DNA of 56,191 nt, taken from the NCBI RefSeq assembly GCF_001436305.1, contig NZ_AZFO01000011.1, positions 1-56,191 of the forward strand, read 5' to 3'. Made by a program: the position numbers and the translations under genes. Position 1 is the first letter of the stretch; the number at the start of each line of letters is the position of its first letter. Positions 8,192 to 18,500 of this stretch are shown here, piece after piece. The notes beneath the pieces are model-generated. The model ran no database searches, had not been told where the DNA came from, and saw nothing but the letters and a program-made list of their open reading frames with translations. This DNA is from Lactobacillus ultunensis DSM 16047 (GTDB lineage Bacteria > Bacillota > Bacilli > Lactobacillales > Lactobacillaceae).

Positions 8192-9127
8192 TTAAGCATT
8201 AAAAGCATCTGTAAGTGGTGGAACAACTTGCTTCTTACGTGATACAACACCTGGTAATTTAACTTCTGAATCACTAAGTTTCTTATCGAAAGCCTTTTCG
8301 AAAAGAGCCTTGGTTTCATCAGAACCAACAACCAATGCTTCTGAATCTGAATCAAGGATATTAGTGATTAAAAGCATAAACATATCATAGTTGTTGTCCT
8401 TAGATGATGCTTCCATAGCTTTTAAGAAAGCATCTTTACGTTCCAAAGCTTCTGGTAAGTCAACAACATTAATTTGTGCGACACGTACATTGTGACCGTT
8501 TAATTCAAAGCTCTTAGCATCTAAGTCAATCAGTTCTTCTTCTGACTTATCGCTGATATTAGTACCAGCCTTAAGCATTGCTAAACCGTATTCTTTATAA
8601 TCTACACCAGCAATCTTAGCTAAAGCTTCGACAGCCTTTTTATCATCATCAGTAGTAGTTGGTGACTTAAGAAGCAAAGTATCTGAAATAATAGCTGAAA
8701 GCATTAAACCAGCAAGTTTTTCAGGAATTTCAACTTTATTTTCGTTGAACATTTTCCATACAATGGTTGAAGTACAGCCCATTGGTTCTGCACGGTAGTA
8801 CAAAGGATCTGCAGTGTTAAAGTTCATAATTCTGTGGTGGTCTACAACGTGAGTAACCTTAACTTTATCAATGTCAGAAACACTTTGTTGAGGTTCATTG
8901 TGATCAACCAACATAACAGCCTTAACTTCTGGAGCAGCTTCCTTAATAACGCGTGGTGCTTTAAAGCCAAACTTCTTAAGTGCATATGCAGTTTCGTCAT
9001 TAGGTTCACCCAAAGCAACAGCTTCAGTGTTATAACCTAATTTGTTTTGTAAATATGAAAATGCAATAGCAGTACCAATTGCATCGGTATCAGGATTTTG
9101 GTGTCCGAAAACAAATTCTTTTTCCAT
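8192..9127 (-). CDS. ppaC: manganese-dependent inorganic pyrophosphatase
   Basis: This 311-residue family II pyrophosphatase belongs to the DHH superfamily. Metal-binding motifs are GHQNPDTDA near the N-terminus, LVDHNE, VVDHHR (the DHH motif), and the C-terminal substrate-binding [10 protein letters not shown]. It hydrolyses pyrophosphate to phosphate in the cytoplasm and so pulls biosynthetic reactions forward. Length and all key residues are as in Bacillus and Streptococcus PpaC. No CBS or DRTGG insertion is present, so nucleotide regulation is not expected. It is monocistronic and ends in a strong hairpin. Confidence 0.96.
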   Translation of the reverse strand: MEKEFVFGHQNPDTDAIGTAIAFSYLQNKLGYNTEAVALGEPNDETAYALKKFGFKAPRVIKEAAPEVKAVMLVDHNEPQQSVSDIDKVKVTHVVDHHRIMNFNTADPLYYRAEPMGCTSTIVWKMFNENKVEIPEKLAGLMLSAIISDTLLLKSPTTTDDDKKAVEALAKIAGVDYKEYGLAMLKAGTNISDKSEEELIDLDAKSFELNGHNVRVAQINVVDLPEALERKDAFLKAMEASSKDNNYDMFMLLITNILDSDSEALVVGSDETKALFEKAFDKKLSDSEVKLPGVVSRKKQVVPPLTDAFNA

Positions 9128-9207
9128 TAAATTAATTGCCTCGTTTTCTAACTTTATTTTACTTCATCTAATAGTCTACTAGACTTGAGATGTTTATCCA
9201 AGAATTT

Positions 9208-10113
9208 TTACCATTCTTTTAGCATATTTTCCATTCTAGGAATTTCAAGCTTACCTTTCCTGTAAACGTAAGAAATATGGAAGTCATGTTCTTCTGATAA
9301 GTAAACAGGTGTCAAACTAATTTCGTCACGATGTGCATCATAATAAGATTGAGTAACGAATGTATCGTAATCCGTATCTTCTGCCATCTTAATCATTTCC
9401 TTGGTAGAAGCAATCTTTACTGGAGTATTTAACTTGTTCTTTTTACCCAAATATTCATGCATCAGTGGTGTCAAATAGAAATCATCTGGATAAGTAACCC
9501 ATTTTCTGTTCAAAAAACGAGAAACAGGATAAGTTTCCCCTGCTTCTACAGTTGATTTATGAGTTAAAACAACTAAACGATCCGCACAGATATCTGCATG
9601 ACTGTATTGATGACGCAGATTAGTTTCTTCTTTTTTAGTTGTATCAGGCAAATACATAATTGCCATATCAATCAGATTTGTATCCAATCTGCGCCATAAT
9701 TCTTTGCGATCGTAGTAATCTATTGAAAAAGTAACTTCTGGATACTTTTTATTAAAAATACGTAGAAATTCATAAAAGATACCTGCATGCAAAGAGTCTA
9801 AGATACCAATAGAAATATGACCTTTATCAGCTTGAGTATATTCCTGAATATCGCTTACAACGCCATTAATTGTGCTTAATAATTCAACAGCAGCTGACTC
9901 CATTTCTTTGCCTGCTTCTGTTAAGTACAATTTCTTTCCCATTTGGCCAAACAAAGGAGCACCGATGGCGTGTTCCAATTTTTTGACTTGTTGAGTTAAC
10001 GCAGGTTGAGTAATACCCAAAATTTGAGCTGCCTGAGTATAATTCATGGTGTCAATTAGTTGTAAAAAATAACGTAAGGATTGGGCCGAAAGTATAGTAT
10101 CAGTTTTAGGCAT
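9208..10113 (-). CDS. LysR-family transcriptional regulator
   Basis: I take the ATG ending at 10113 (301 residues) because the longer frame to 10170 starts with a stretch that does not fit the family. TAGGAAAG lies upstream at slightly long spacing. The N-terminal winged helix-turn-helix is clear: SLRYFLQLIDTMNYTQAAQI, then TQPALTQQVKKLE, typical of LysR proteins. The remainder (about residues 95-301) is the periplasmic-binding-like effector domain. The ligand and targets are unknown. It has no divergent partner, unlike many LysR genes, since ppaC follows on the same strand. Confidence 0.88.
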   Translation of the reverse strand: MPKTDTILSAQSLRYFLQLIDTMNYTQAAQILGITQPALTQQVKKLEHAIGAPLFGQMGKKLYLTEAGKEMESAAVELLSTINGVVSDIQEYTQADKGHISIGILDSLHAGIFYEFLRIFNKKYPEVTFSIDYYDRKELWRRLDTNLIDMAIMYLPDTTKKEETNLRHQYSHADICADRLVVLTHKSTVEAGETYPVSRFLNRKWVTYPDDFYLTPLMHEYLGKKNKLNTPVKIASTKEMIKMAEDTDYDTFVTQSYYDAHRDEISLTPVYLSEEHDFHISYVYRKGKLEIPRMENMLKEW

Positions 10114-10183
10114 AACAATTATCTTCTTTCCTAAAAATATTATTTTATAATAAGCCGTGTCCCATAACACATTTTATTATCTA

Positions 10184-10227
10184 TCCAAAAATAAATAGTG
10201 TCAAAACATACGTCTTAACACTATTTC
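10184..10227 (-). terminator. intrinsic terminator of the parE-parC operon
   Basis: AAATAGTGT (10193-10201) pairs with ACACTATTT (10218-10226). On the minus strand it is followed by TATTTTT. It lies just beyond the parC stop. Confidence 0.8.
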
Positions 10228-10264
10228 CGTCTTTTTATGATGTCATGAATTATTCGGCCAAAAC

Positions 10265-12721
10265 TTAATTTTGACTACTAATTGGTCGTCCTAATTCGAT
10301 ATTTAATGGCGTACCATCTGTAGTTGTATCAATTACAAATGAACCATTTGAATAACGATCACCTAGTGGGTATTCGTTCGTCTTAATTTTAATATGGCGA
10401 TCGCTTGAGGTAGTAATATGCAAAATATGATCTTGTGCATATGGAACTAAAGCAGTAATTCTATGTGGTTTAGTCTTTAATTCACGCAGAACTAATACAC
10501 CACGTTTAGCTCTAGATACCTTATTAACTAGCTTAAGCTTAAATTGTTTAAATGCACCACGTTGAGTGATTAAACCAACATGCATAAGATCAAGATATTT
10601 ACTATCTACTAAAACATAGCCCACGATGTAGTCATCATCTTTAAGGTTAGCTGATTTAACCCCAATAGCCTTAGCACCAGAAGCTGGTATTTCACTAATA
10701 TCGTATCTAATAGCATAAGCTCTATGAGTAAATAGCGTAATTTCTTTCTTAGCATTAGGCTTAACTAAATCAACACCAACTAGCAAACTATCTTTAGACT
10801 TTAGTTTAATAGCAGTCATAGCTCTAGATTTATAAGTTCTAGTTGGTTGCAAATTTGCTAACTCTAGTTGCTTAATATAGCCATCGTTAGTGGCAAGCAG
10901 GAAGTTTTCATCAGCATTTAAATTATTAAATGCAAAGACACGAATGATTTGCTCATCGCTATCTAACCCAATTTCCTGAGATAAGTGTTGACCCGTTTCT
11001 TTCCACTTAGTTTCTACTAACTCGTGAACAGGACGATAAATCACGTTTCCACGATTAGTAAAGAGATACAGGTTAGTTAGTGTAGAAAGCGTGTTTTCAT
11101 AAATAACTTTGTCTCCATCTGGTAAACCATTATCAGTATCATCTGTAGATTGATATGATCTAAGAGAAGAACGTTTCAAATAGCCATCTCGACTAATTAA
11201 TACGCGTACTTGTTCGTCAGCTACCAATGCTTTTTCGTCAATCTCAACTTTGGCACTTTCCTGAGAGATTTGCGTTCTACGAGGATTGCTAAATTCTTTC
11301 TTAACAGCTGAAAGTTCTTTAATAATCTCCTTTTCAAGGGTCTTTCGATCTGATAAAAGTTTACGATATTTCTCTACTAATTTATTTAACTTGGTTTGTT
11401 CAGCAATCAGCTCATTAACATCAGTATTAGTTAATCTATAAAGTTGTAAAGAAACAATTGCTTCAGCTTGTTTTTCAGTAAATTTATATTTGGCAATTAA
11501 ATTCTTTTTGGCGTCAGCTTTATTTTTAGATGCACGAATAGTTTTAATTACTTGATCCAAAATATCCATAGCATGGATAAGGCCTTGGATGATTTCTAAA
11601 CGAGCTTCAGCTTTGTTTAAATCATATTTAGTACGTTTGGTAACAACATCTTCTTCGTGTTCCAAATATGACGCTAAGATTCGCTTTAAGCCTACCTGAA
11701 CAGGTGTCATATGATCAATGGCAACCATGTTAAAGTTATACGATACTTGTAAGTCTGTATTCTTAAATAAATAATTTAAGATATTTTGTGCATCAGCATC
11801 TTTTTTGAGTTCAACAACAATAGATAAACCATGCCGATCAGTTTCATCCCGAACTTCTGCAATACCGTCAATTTCTTTGTTTAATCGAATTTCATCAATC
11901 TTCTTAACCAAAAGTGATTTGTTAACATCAAATGGGATTTCTGTAGCAACAATCTCTTGTCGATGGCCACGTATATCTTGAATACTAGTTTTAGCACGGA
12001 CTTGAATACGGCCTCTACCAGTTTTGTAAGCTTCTTTAATTCCTTTAGTACCCATAACAATGGCACCAGTTGGAAAATCAGGTCCTTTAACATATTTCAT
12101 CAAGTCTTCTAAAGAAGCATCAGGATGTTTTAAAAGATAAATAGTGGCATCAATCACTTCACCCAAATTATGAGGTGGAATTTCTGTGGCATAACCAGAT
12201 GAAATACCTGTTGAACCATTTACCAATAGATTAGGAAAGCGTGCTGGTAAAACAGTTGGTTCATATTCAGTGTCGTCGAAGTTTAGCACCATATTGACAG
12301 TATCTTTGTCAATATCCTGCAAAAGCATATTTGAAATTTTACTTAGACGAGATTCAGTATAACGCATGGCAGCTGGACCATCACCGTCCATCGAACCATT
12401 GTTACCGTGCATTTCTACTAAAGGCTCACGCATCTTCCAATCTTGTGATAAGTGAACTAAAGCTCCATAAATAGAACTGTCACCATGCGGGTGGAAGTTA
12501 CCCATAATATTACCTACTGCTTTAGCAGCCTTTTTAAATGGCTTGTCGTAAGTATTCCCATCTTGATACATTGCGTAAAGAATACGACGTTGAACAGGTT
12601 TCAAACCATCTCGGATATCTGGCAATGCACGTTCTTGAATAATATATTTAGAATACCGTCCAAAACGCTCACCCATAACTTGTTCAAGGGGCATTTCACG
12701 AATTCGTTCTTTTGTGGCCAT
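10265..12721 (-). CDS. parC: DNA topoisomerase IV subunit A
   Basis: This 818-residue ParC is the cutting and rejoining subunit of topoisomerase IV, which unlinks daughter chromosomes. The catalytic tyrosine is Tyr121 in AAMRYTESRL. The breakage-reunion domain occupies roughly residues 1-490, followed by the beta-pinwheel C-terminal domain. The quinolone-determining segment reads HPHGDSSIYGALV: the serine is present (Ser82), but the position usually filled by Asp or Glu four residues later is Gly86. It begins 17 bases after parE on the same strand, the usual operon, and ends in a hairpin. Confidence 0.97.
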   Translation of the reverse strand: MATKERIREMPLEQVMGERFGRYSKYIIQERALPDIRDGLKPVQRRILYAMYQDGNTYDKPFKKAAKAVGNIMGNFHPHGDSSIYGALVHLSQDWKMREPLVEMHGNNGSMDGDGPAAMRYTESRLSKISNMLLQDIDKDTVNMVLNFDDTEYEPTVLPARFPNLLVNGSTGISSGYATEIPPHNLGEVIDATIYLLKHPDASLEDLMKYVKGPDFPTGAIVMGTKGIKEAYKTGRGRIQVRAKTSIQDIRGHRQEIVATEIPFDVNKSLLVKKIDEIRLNKEIDGIAEVRDETDRHGLSIVVELKKDADAQNILNYLFKNTDLQVSYNFNMVAIDHMTPVQVGLKRILASYLEHEEDVVTKRTKYDLNKAEARLEIIQGLIHAMDILDQVIKTIRASKNKADAKKNLIAKYKFTEKQAEAIVSLQLYRLTNTDVNELIAEQTKLNKLVEKYRKLLSDRKTLEKEIIKELSAVKKEFSNPRRTQISQESAKVEIDEKALVADEQVRVLISRDGYLKRSSLRSYQSTDDTDNGLPDGDKVIYENTLSTLTNLYLFTNRGNVIYRPVHELVETKWKETGQHLSQEIGLDSDEQIIRVFAFNNLNADENFLLATNDGYIKQLELANLQPTRTYKSRAMTAIKLKSKDSLLVGVDLVKPNAKKEITLFTHRAYAIRYDISEIPASGAKAIGVKSANLKDDDYIVGYVLVDSKYLDLMHVGLITQRGAFKQFKLKLVNKVSRAKRGVLVLRELKTKPHRITALVPYAQDHILHITTSSDRHIKIKTNEYPLGDRYSNGSFVIDTTTDGTPLNIELGRPISSQN

Positions 12722-12738
12722 TAAATTAAAAACCTTCT

Positions 12739-14685
12739 TTATTCATTTTCGAATTCTAGAATGGAGCCGTCTTCGCCCATTCTGAACTTAACGTTTTCTT
12801 CGATCCATTTTCTTCTTGCGGCAACTTTGTCACCCATTAGAGTAGTTACTCTTCTTTCTGCAAGAGCAGCGTCATCAATCTTAACTCTAATTAGCATTCT
12901 AGATTCAGGATCCATAGTTGTTTGCCAAAGTTGTTCAGCATTCATTTCACCTAATCCCTTGAATCTTTGTAAGGAGTAGCCGCGTCCCATCTTCTTTTCA
13001 TCTTCAGCAAGTTCTTCATCAGTCCAAGCATATTGAACCTTGCTCTTCTTGCCACGTCCCTTTTGAAGACGATAAAGTGGTGGTAAGGCAATGTAAACTT
13101 TACCTTTCTCAATCATTGGACGCATGTAGCGATAGAAGAATGTTAATAATAGGATTTGAATGTGAGCACCGTCGTCATCGGCGTCTGTCATGATAATGAC
13201 TTTATCATAATTAGAATCATTAACATTAAATTCAGTTCCAACACCAGCACCGATTGTATAAATCATGGTGTTGATTTCTTCATTCTTGAAAATATCCTGC
13301 AATTTGGCTTTTTGAGTGTTTAGCACTTTACCACGAAGGGGAAGAATTGCTTGAAAGCGTCTGTCTCGTCCTTGCTTAGCAGAACCACCAGCAGAATCCC
13401 CTTCAACTAAGAACAATTCATTTTTCTTAGGATTACGAGATTGTGCAGGAGTCAGTTTCCCAGAAAGAACTTCTTTTTTACGTCGTTTCTTTCCGTTTCT
13501 ACTTTCGTCTCTGGCTTTCTTAGCGGCTTCACGTGCATCCCTAGCTCGTTGAGCTTTCTTAACTAATTCTTGAGCTAGCTCACCATTTTCCATTAAGTAA
13601 TAAGACATCTTCTCATATACGAGAGAATCTACTGCGGAGCGAGCTTGTGGAGTACCAAGTTTACCTTTAGTCTGGCCTTCAAATTCCAATAATTCTTCCG
13701 GAATCTTCACAGATAAGACAGCACTTAATCCTTCACGATAATCGGATCCATCGATATTTTTATCCTTTTTACCAAGTAATCCTTGCTTTTTGGCATAATC
13801 ATTAAACGCACGGGTAAAACCGCTACGAGCACCTGATTCATGTGTACCACCATCTCCGGTACGCACATTGTTAACGAATGACACAAGATTTTCAGAATAG
13901 CCGTCACTATATTGACCAGCAAATTCTATTTCCATGCCATCTTGTTTTCCTTCAAAATAGAAAACATCAGAAATTGTTCCTTTACCTTCGTTAAGGTAAG
14001 AAACGAACGATTTAATTCCATCATCGTATTTGAAAATATCATGATGTTCAGGTTCACGTTCATCTGTTAGGACAAACTTAACACCCTTAAGCAAAAAGGC
14101 AGATTCTCGTATTCTTTCCTGAATGGTTTCGTATTTATACTTAGTCGTTGAAAAAATTGAGTCATCTGGCTTAAACGTAATAGTCGTACCTGTCTTATCT
14201 TTAGTTTTACCTAAACACTTGAGAGTGCCAACAGGGTGACCACCATTCTTAAATTCTTCCTCGTAAGCTTTTCCATCACGTACTACACGTACTTTCATAT
14301 AGCTTGAAAGTGCATTTACTACAGATGAACCTACACCATGCAAACCACCAGATGTCTTGTAATTTTGTTCGGTAAACTTACCTCCAGCATGCAATACAGT
14401 CAAAATAACCTCAATAGTTGGTTTACCTGATTTATGCATTCCTGTAGGCATACCACGTCCAAAGTCTCTTACAGTTACACTGTTGTCTTTATGGATAGTT
14501 ACATCAATCTCTTTACCAAATCCAGCCATAGCTTCATCAACTGAATTATCGACAATTTCGTAAACCAGTTGATTCAATCCATGTATATCAGTTGAGCCAA
14601 TATACATACCCGGTCTTTTTCGAACGGCTTCTAGACCGTGTAAAATTTGAATTGAAGAATCATCATAAGTATGAGCTTTTGCCAC
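12739..14685 (-). CDS. parE: DNA topoisomerase IV subunit B
   Basis: This 648-residue ATPase subunit has a GHKL fold at the N-terminus (VDNSVDEAMAGFG with the catalytic Glu, the Gly loops GRGMPTG and GGLHGVGSSV), then a transducer. The TOPRIM domain includes LVEGDSAGGSAKQGRD and MTDADDDGAHIQ for metal binding. PLRGKVLN is intact. Together with ParC it decatenates and relaxes DNA. Divergently placed plsY is the standard Firmicutes neighbourhood, with a 96-base gap holding both promoters. Distinction from GyrB rests on this neighbourhood and the following parC. Confidence 0.97.
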   Translation of the reverse strand: MAKAHTYDDSSIQILHGLEAVRKRPGMYIGSTDIHGLNQLVYEIVDNSVDEAMAGFGKEIDVTIHKDNSVTVRDFGRGMPTGMHKSGKPTIEVILTVLHAGGKFTEQNYKTSGGLHGVGSSVVNALSSYMKVRVVRDGKAYEEEFKNGGHPVGTLKCLGKTKDKTGTTITFKPDDSIFSTTKYKYETIQERIRESAFLLKGVKFVLTDEREPEHHDIFKYDDGIKSFVSYLNEGKGTISDVFYFEGKQDGMEIEFAGQYSDGYSENLVSFVNNVRTGDGGTHESGARSGFTRAFNDYAKKQGLLGKKDKNIDGSDYREGLSAVLSVKIPEELLEFEGQTKGKLGTPQARSAVDSLVYEKMSYYLMENGELAQELVKKAQRARDAREAAKKARDESRNGKKRRKKEVLSGKLTPAQSRNPKKNELFLVEGDSAGGSAKQGRDRRFQAILPLRGKVLNTQKAKLQDIFKNEEINTMIYTIGAGVGTEFNVNDSNYDKVIIMTDADDDGAHIQILLLTFFYRYMRPMIEKGKVYIALPPLYRLQKGRGKKSKVQYAWTDEELAEDEKKMGRGYSLQRFKGLGEMNAEQLWQTTMDPESRMLIRVKIDDAALAERRVTTLMGDKVAARRKWIEENVKFRMGEDGSILEFENE

Positions 14686-14781
14686 TTAAATTCCTCCACT
14701 TGTTCATTAATTCAACAACTCCCATATATTTAAAGGGTAATCTTTGCTAAAATAGCGATAGATTAATAGGAGTTGTTAAAT

Positions 14782-15417
14782 ATGTTTGCTTTAAAATTTG
14801 CATCGTTGTTTATTTTAGCATACTTGATCGGATCATTCCCGACGGGCGTGCTAGTCGGAAAAATCTTTTTCAAAAAAGATATTAGAAAATACGGATCAGG
14901 GAATATTGGTACTACTAATACCTTTAGAGTATTAGGACCAACTGCTGGTATTATCGTCTTTTTAGTTGATTTCTTTAAAGGAACACTTGCTACGACATTA
15001 CCAATGATCTTCCATTTAGGATCACATTATTTTTGCCTATATTTCGGCTTAGCCGCAATTTTAGGCCATGCTTTCTCTATTTTCTTAAAATTTAAAGGAG
15101 GCAAGGCAGTTGCTACTTCCGCCGGATTTTTACTTGGCTATAATGTACATTTCTTTCTGATCTGTGCAGTAATCTTCTTCCCTATCTTGTTCATCACAAG
15201 TATGGTGTCATTAACTAGCTTAATCTCGGTAGTCTTAATCTTTATTGCTTCATTCTTTTTCCACGATCTTGCCTTAAGCATTATCAGTGGATTACTCGTA
15301 GTCTTAATCTACTGGAGTCACAGAAGCAACATTGTTCGAATTGAGCACCATAAAGAGAACACCGTTCCCTTCGGCCTATATTATTGGTATAAGAAAAAAC
15401 ATACCAAATCAAACTAG
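14782..15417 (+). CDS. plsY: glycerol-3-phosphate acyltransferase PlsY
   Basis: This 211-residue integral membrane enzyme transfers an acyl group from acyl-phosphate to glycerol-3-phosphate, the first step of phospholipid synthesis in Gram-positive bacteria. The ATG at 14782 is chosen because AGGAG lies nine bases upstream. Conserved loops are YLIGSFPTGVLVGK, YGSGNIGTTNTFRVLG (the substrate loop with Ser and Asn) and KFKGGKAVATSAG. Five hydrophobic segments fit the family topology. It is divergent from parE. Confidence 0.95.
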   Translation: MFALKFASLFILAYLIGSFPTGVLVGKIFFKKDIRKYGSGNIGTTNTFRVLGPTAGIIVFLVDFFKGTLATTLPMIFHLGSHYFCLYFGLAAILGHAFSIFLKFKGGKAVATSAGFLLGYNVHFFLICAVIFFPILFITSMVSLTSLISVVLIFIASFFFHDLALSIISGLLVVLIYWSHRSNIVRIEHHKENTVPFGLYYWYKKKHTKSN

Positions 15418-15430
15418 ATTAACAAAATAT

Positions 15431-15465
15431 AAAACCAGCAAGTTTTAACTTGTTGGTTTTTTGTT
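15431..15465 (+). terminator. intrinsic terminator of plsY
   Basis: AAAACCAGCAAG pairs with CTTGTTGGTTTT (one G-T pair) around a TTTTAA loop, with T residues following. Confidence 0.9.
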
Positions 15466-15542
15466 ATGTGATTATTATACATACGCAAACAATAGTTCGC
15501 AAGTGCCGTAAACATAATTTAATCAAGATATAACTTAAAGCT

Positions 15543-18500
15543 TTAATCTAGAATTCTTAATAAATCTGCTTTGCTTATTGCTGCGTTAGATATATTACTA
15601 TTTCCTAAAATAGCTTGAGCAAGTTCAGCCTTCTTTTGTTGAAGCTTTATTATCCGTTCTTCTATTGTATTTTTAGTCACCATCTTATAAACTTTCACAG
15701 AATGTTTTTGTCCTATCCTATGTGCTCGATCAGTAGCTTGGTTTTCCGCTGCAAGATTCCACCAAGGATCATAGTGAATTACAACATCAGCACTTGTTAA
15801 ATTAATACCTGTACCGCCTGCTTTGAGTGAAATAAGAAATACTCCAGGTTGTTCCATAGTATTGAATTCTCTAATGTATTCTTGTCTTTTTTCTTTAGGA
15901 GTCGAGCCAGTAAGCATAAACAAAGGTATCTTAGCCTTTTTAAGTTTACTCTGTAAAATCTCCAACATCGAAGTAAATTGTGAGAATAATAAAATTTTAT
16001 GACCGTTTTCTAGATTAGTTTTAATTAAATCAACTGTGGTTATAAGTTTATTGGATTTACCATGATAGTTCTCGTATAGAAGACGTGGATCACAACAAAT
16101 TTCACGCAATTTAATAATTTGTGCAAAAATTTCGAAACGAGATTTCTTAAAATCTGTTTCCTCTTGTCCGTTTAACTGGGCAATTAATTTTTGAGTTTGC
16201 AATTGATAAAGTCCTTCTTGCTTTTTGTTCATTTTAACTAAAATTACTTGTTCATCTTTAGCTGGCAAGTCTAATAAAACATTCTTTTTAAGTCGACGTA
16301 AAGTGAACGGCATAATCATATTACTTAGTAAGGCTTCTGCATCTTCATCCTTCTTTTTAACAATTGGAATTTCAAACTTTTTCTTAAAATCAAGATAAGA
16401 ACCTAAAAAGCCTGGCATTAAATAGTCAAAGATACTCCAAAGTTCACTTAATTTATTTTCTATCGGTGTTCCAGTCAAAGCTAGTTTATGATGAGCCTTG
16501 ATTACCTTAACTGATTTTGCAGTAATAGCCTCATGGTTTTTAATATTTTGGGCTTCATCAATTATTTGCAGGTCAAAGGTTAAATTATCATATGACTCAA
16601 GGTCATGATTAAGGGATTGATATGAACTAATGTATAAATCATATTTTGGGGATTCCATTAACATTTTTTCACGTTTGTTCTTATTGCCATCTAAGATACA
16701 AACAGAAAGGTGGGGAGCGAATTTCTGTAACTCGGCTTGCCAATTGTAAATAACCGAAGCAGGTGCAACTACTAAGCTAGGTAAGTTAGAGCTTATTTGT
16801 TCCTTTCTTGATAAAAGCAAAGCAATAATTTGTAATGTTTTACCTAGCCCCATCTCATCAGCAAGCAATCCACCAAAATTATAATTAACAATTGTACTTA
16901 ACCAATTGAACCCCTCTTTTTGATACGGACGAAGAACAGTTTGCAAACTGACAGGCAACTTATTCTTCTTTAAGTGATTTTTAGATAAATCAGCAATTAG
17001 CTGCTTAAATGCTGAATTACTGGAAAAATGTAATGCATTGGCATCCCTCATTTGTTTAGCAAAGTAAAAGGCACGATAGGCAGGTATCTGCAGTTTACCG
17101 TGGATAAAGTCCTTAAAACTGATACCCATATCATGTAAAGTTTGAGCTAACTGTTCAATTGTGGGCTGATTAGTTCTTTGGAGCATTTCATTTTTTAGAA
17201 TGAAATAATGTTGCTTCTCCTGATATGCTTTTAATGCAGCTTGAATATCTTCCCAACTGAATTTTTGATCGGTTAAATCAATGTTTAGTAACTCATTAGT
17301 TAAATTGACACTAACCCCAAATTCCATATTACTTTTTAAACCCCTTAACAGAGATCTAAAATTGGCTGTAATTCGAACTTCGCCAATATGCTTCAGTTTT
17401 TTGATTCCGTGGTCCAGAAAATCAGCAACAATATCAGTATTTTCATTTGGCAAAATATATTTGCCTTCTTTAAAATCAACAAAGTATTGATTGATGACTT
17501 CTTCTGTCGATCTCTCTAAATCAGATTCTCGCTGATTGTTTGCAGAGTAATTATGATTAAGCTCATATTCTTTCTCACCATATTTGACTCTGGCTGTACA
17601 AAGTAAATTACCACCCCGATAATCTAGACTAAATACGAACGTAGCCTCTGGCGGTAATGAAGCCCGTAATTCTTTAGCACCGGTAACAGAAACGTATTTT
17701 GATTTTTCAAACCTAGGTAAGATTTGACGAGCAAACTGCTGTACTGTCTTTTTGCTAAAACGAAATTGATCTCCAGGATGAAGTTTTAATTCTTGTAAAT
17801 ATGTCGGTGTAATTCCTTCATACCGAATCCATACACCTTTGTAGTAACCATAGTATTTTTTGCTACCAGTAATTAAAGTACCTGCGGGGAAATCTTCCAC
17901 GCTTACATCAGCTGCGCCTTTGTCTTCGGTAATCTGAATATTTAAGTCTAATTGATCAGAAGTATAGCCAACCAAATGCGTACCTGAAAAAAGTTTAATT
18001 CCACTATAAAGTAATTCATCAACTTCATCAGCAATCGAATTCTCAATTTCAATTGCACCAAAGTCTCTTGAATTACCATAATAAACACTTAAATTGCGAG
18101 CATCGATAATCTTTTCAATTAGATTAATCCAACGTTTGCTATCTTTAGACATTTTATTTGGATCAATAGGCTCATTGAAGAACTTACCTAGTTTCACAAT
18201 TGACTGCTGTCTAATGGCATCAACCAAAGCATTTAAGTCACGAATTTGATATAAATGCTTTTCCTTGCCTAACTTGAACGAAAGTCGCGGTAGACGTCCA
18301 TAATTATCAATTTGTGCTTGAAGAATAATTTGATCAGTTTTGTTTTGAGTTGTTGGATCAGAATAAAAGTTTAATAATTCAGTAGCTGCCTTGTTAGTGA
18401 TATCAAAAGGATCTTCTTTAATATATTCCTTGATGAATTTCAATAATGCAAAAATTGTTGCAGCATCTTGATCATCTGTAGGCATATTTGGTTGAAAATC

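Noticed and set aside
12485-12724. 79-residue plus-strand frame opposite parC
   Set aside because: Antisense shadow of a highly conserved gene with no ribosome site.
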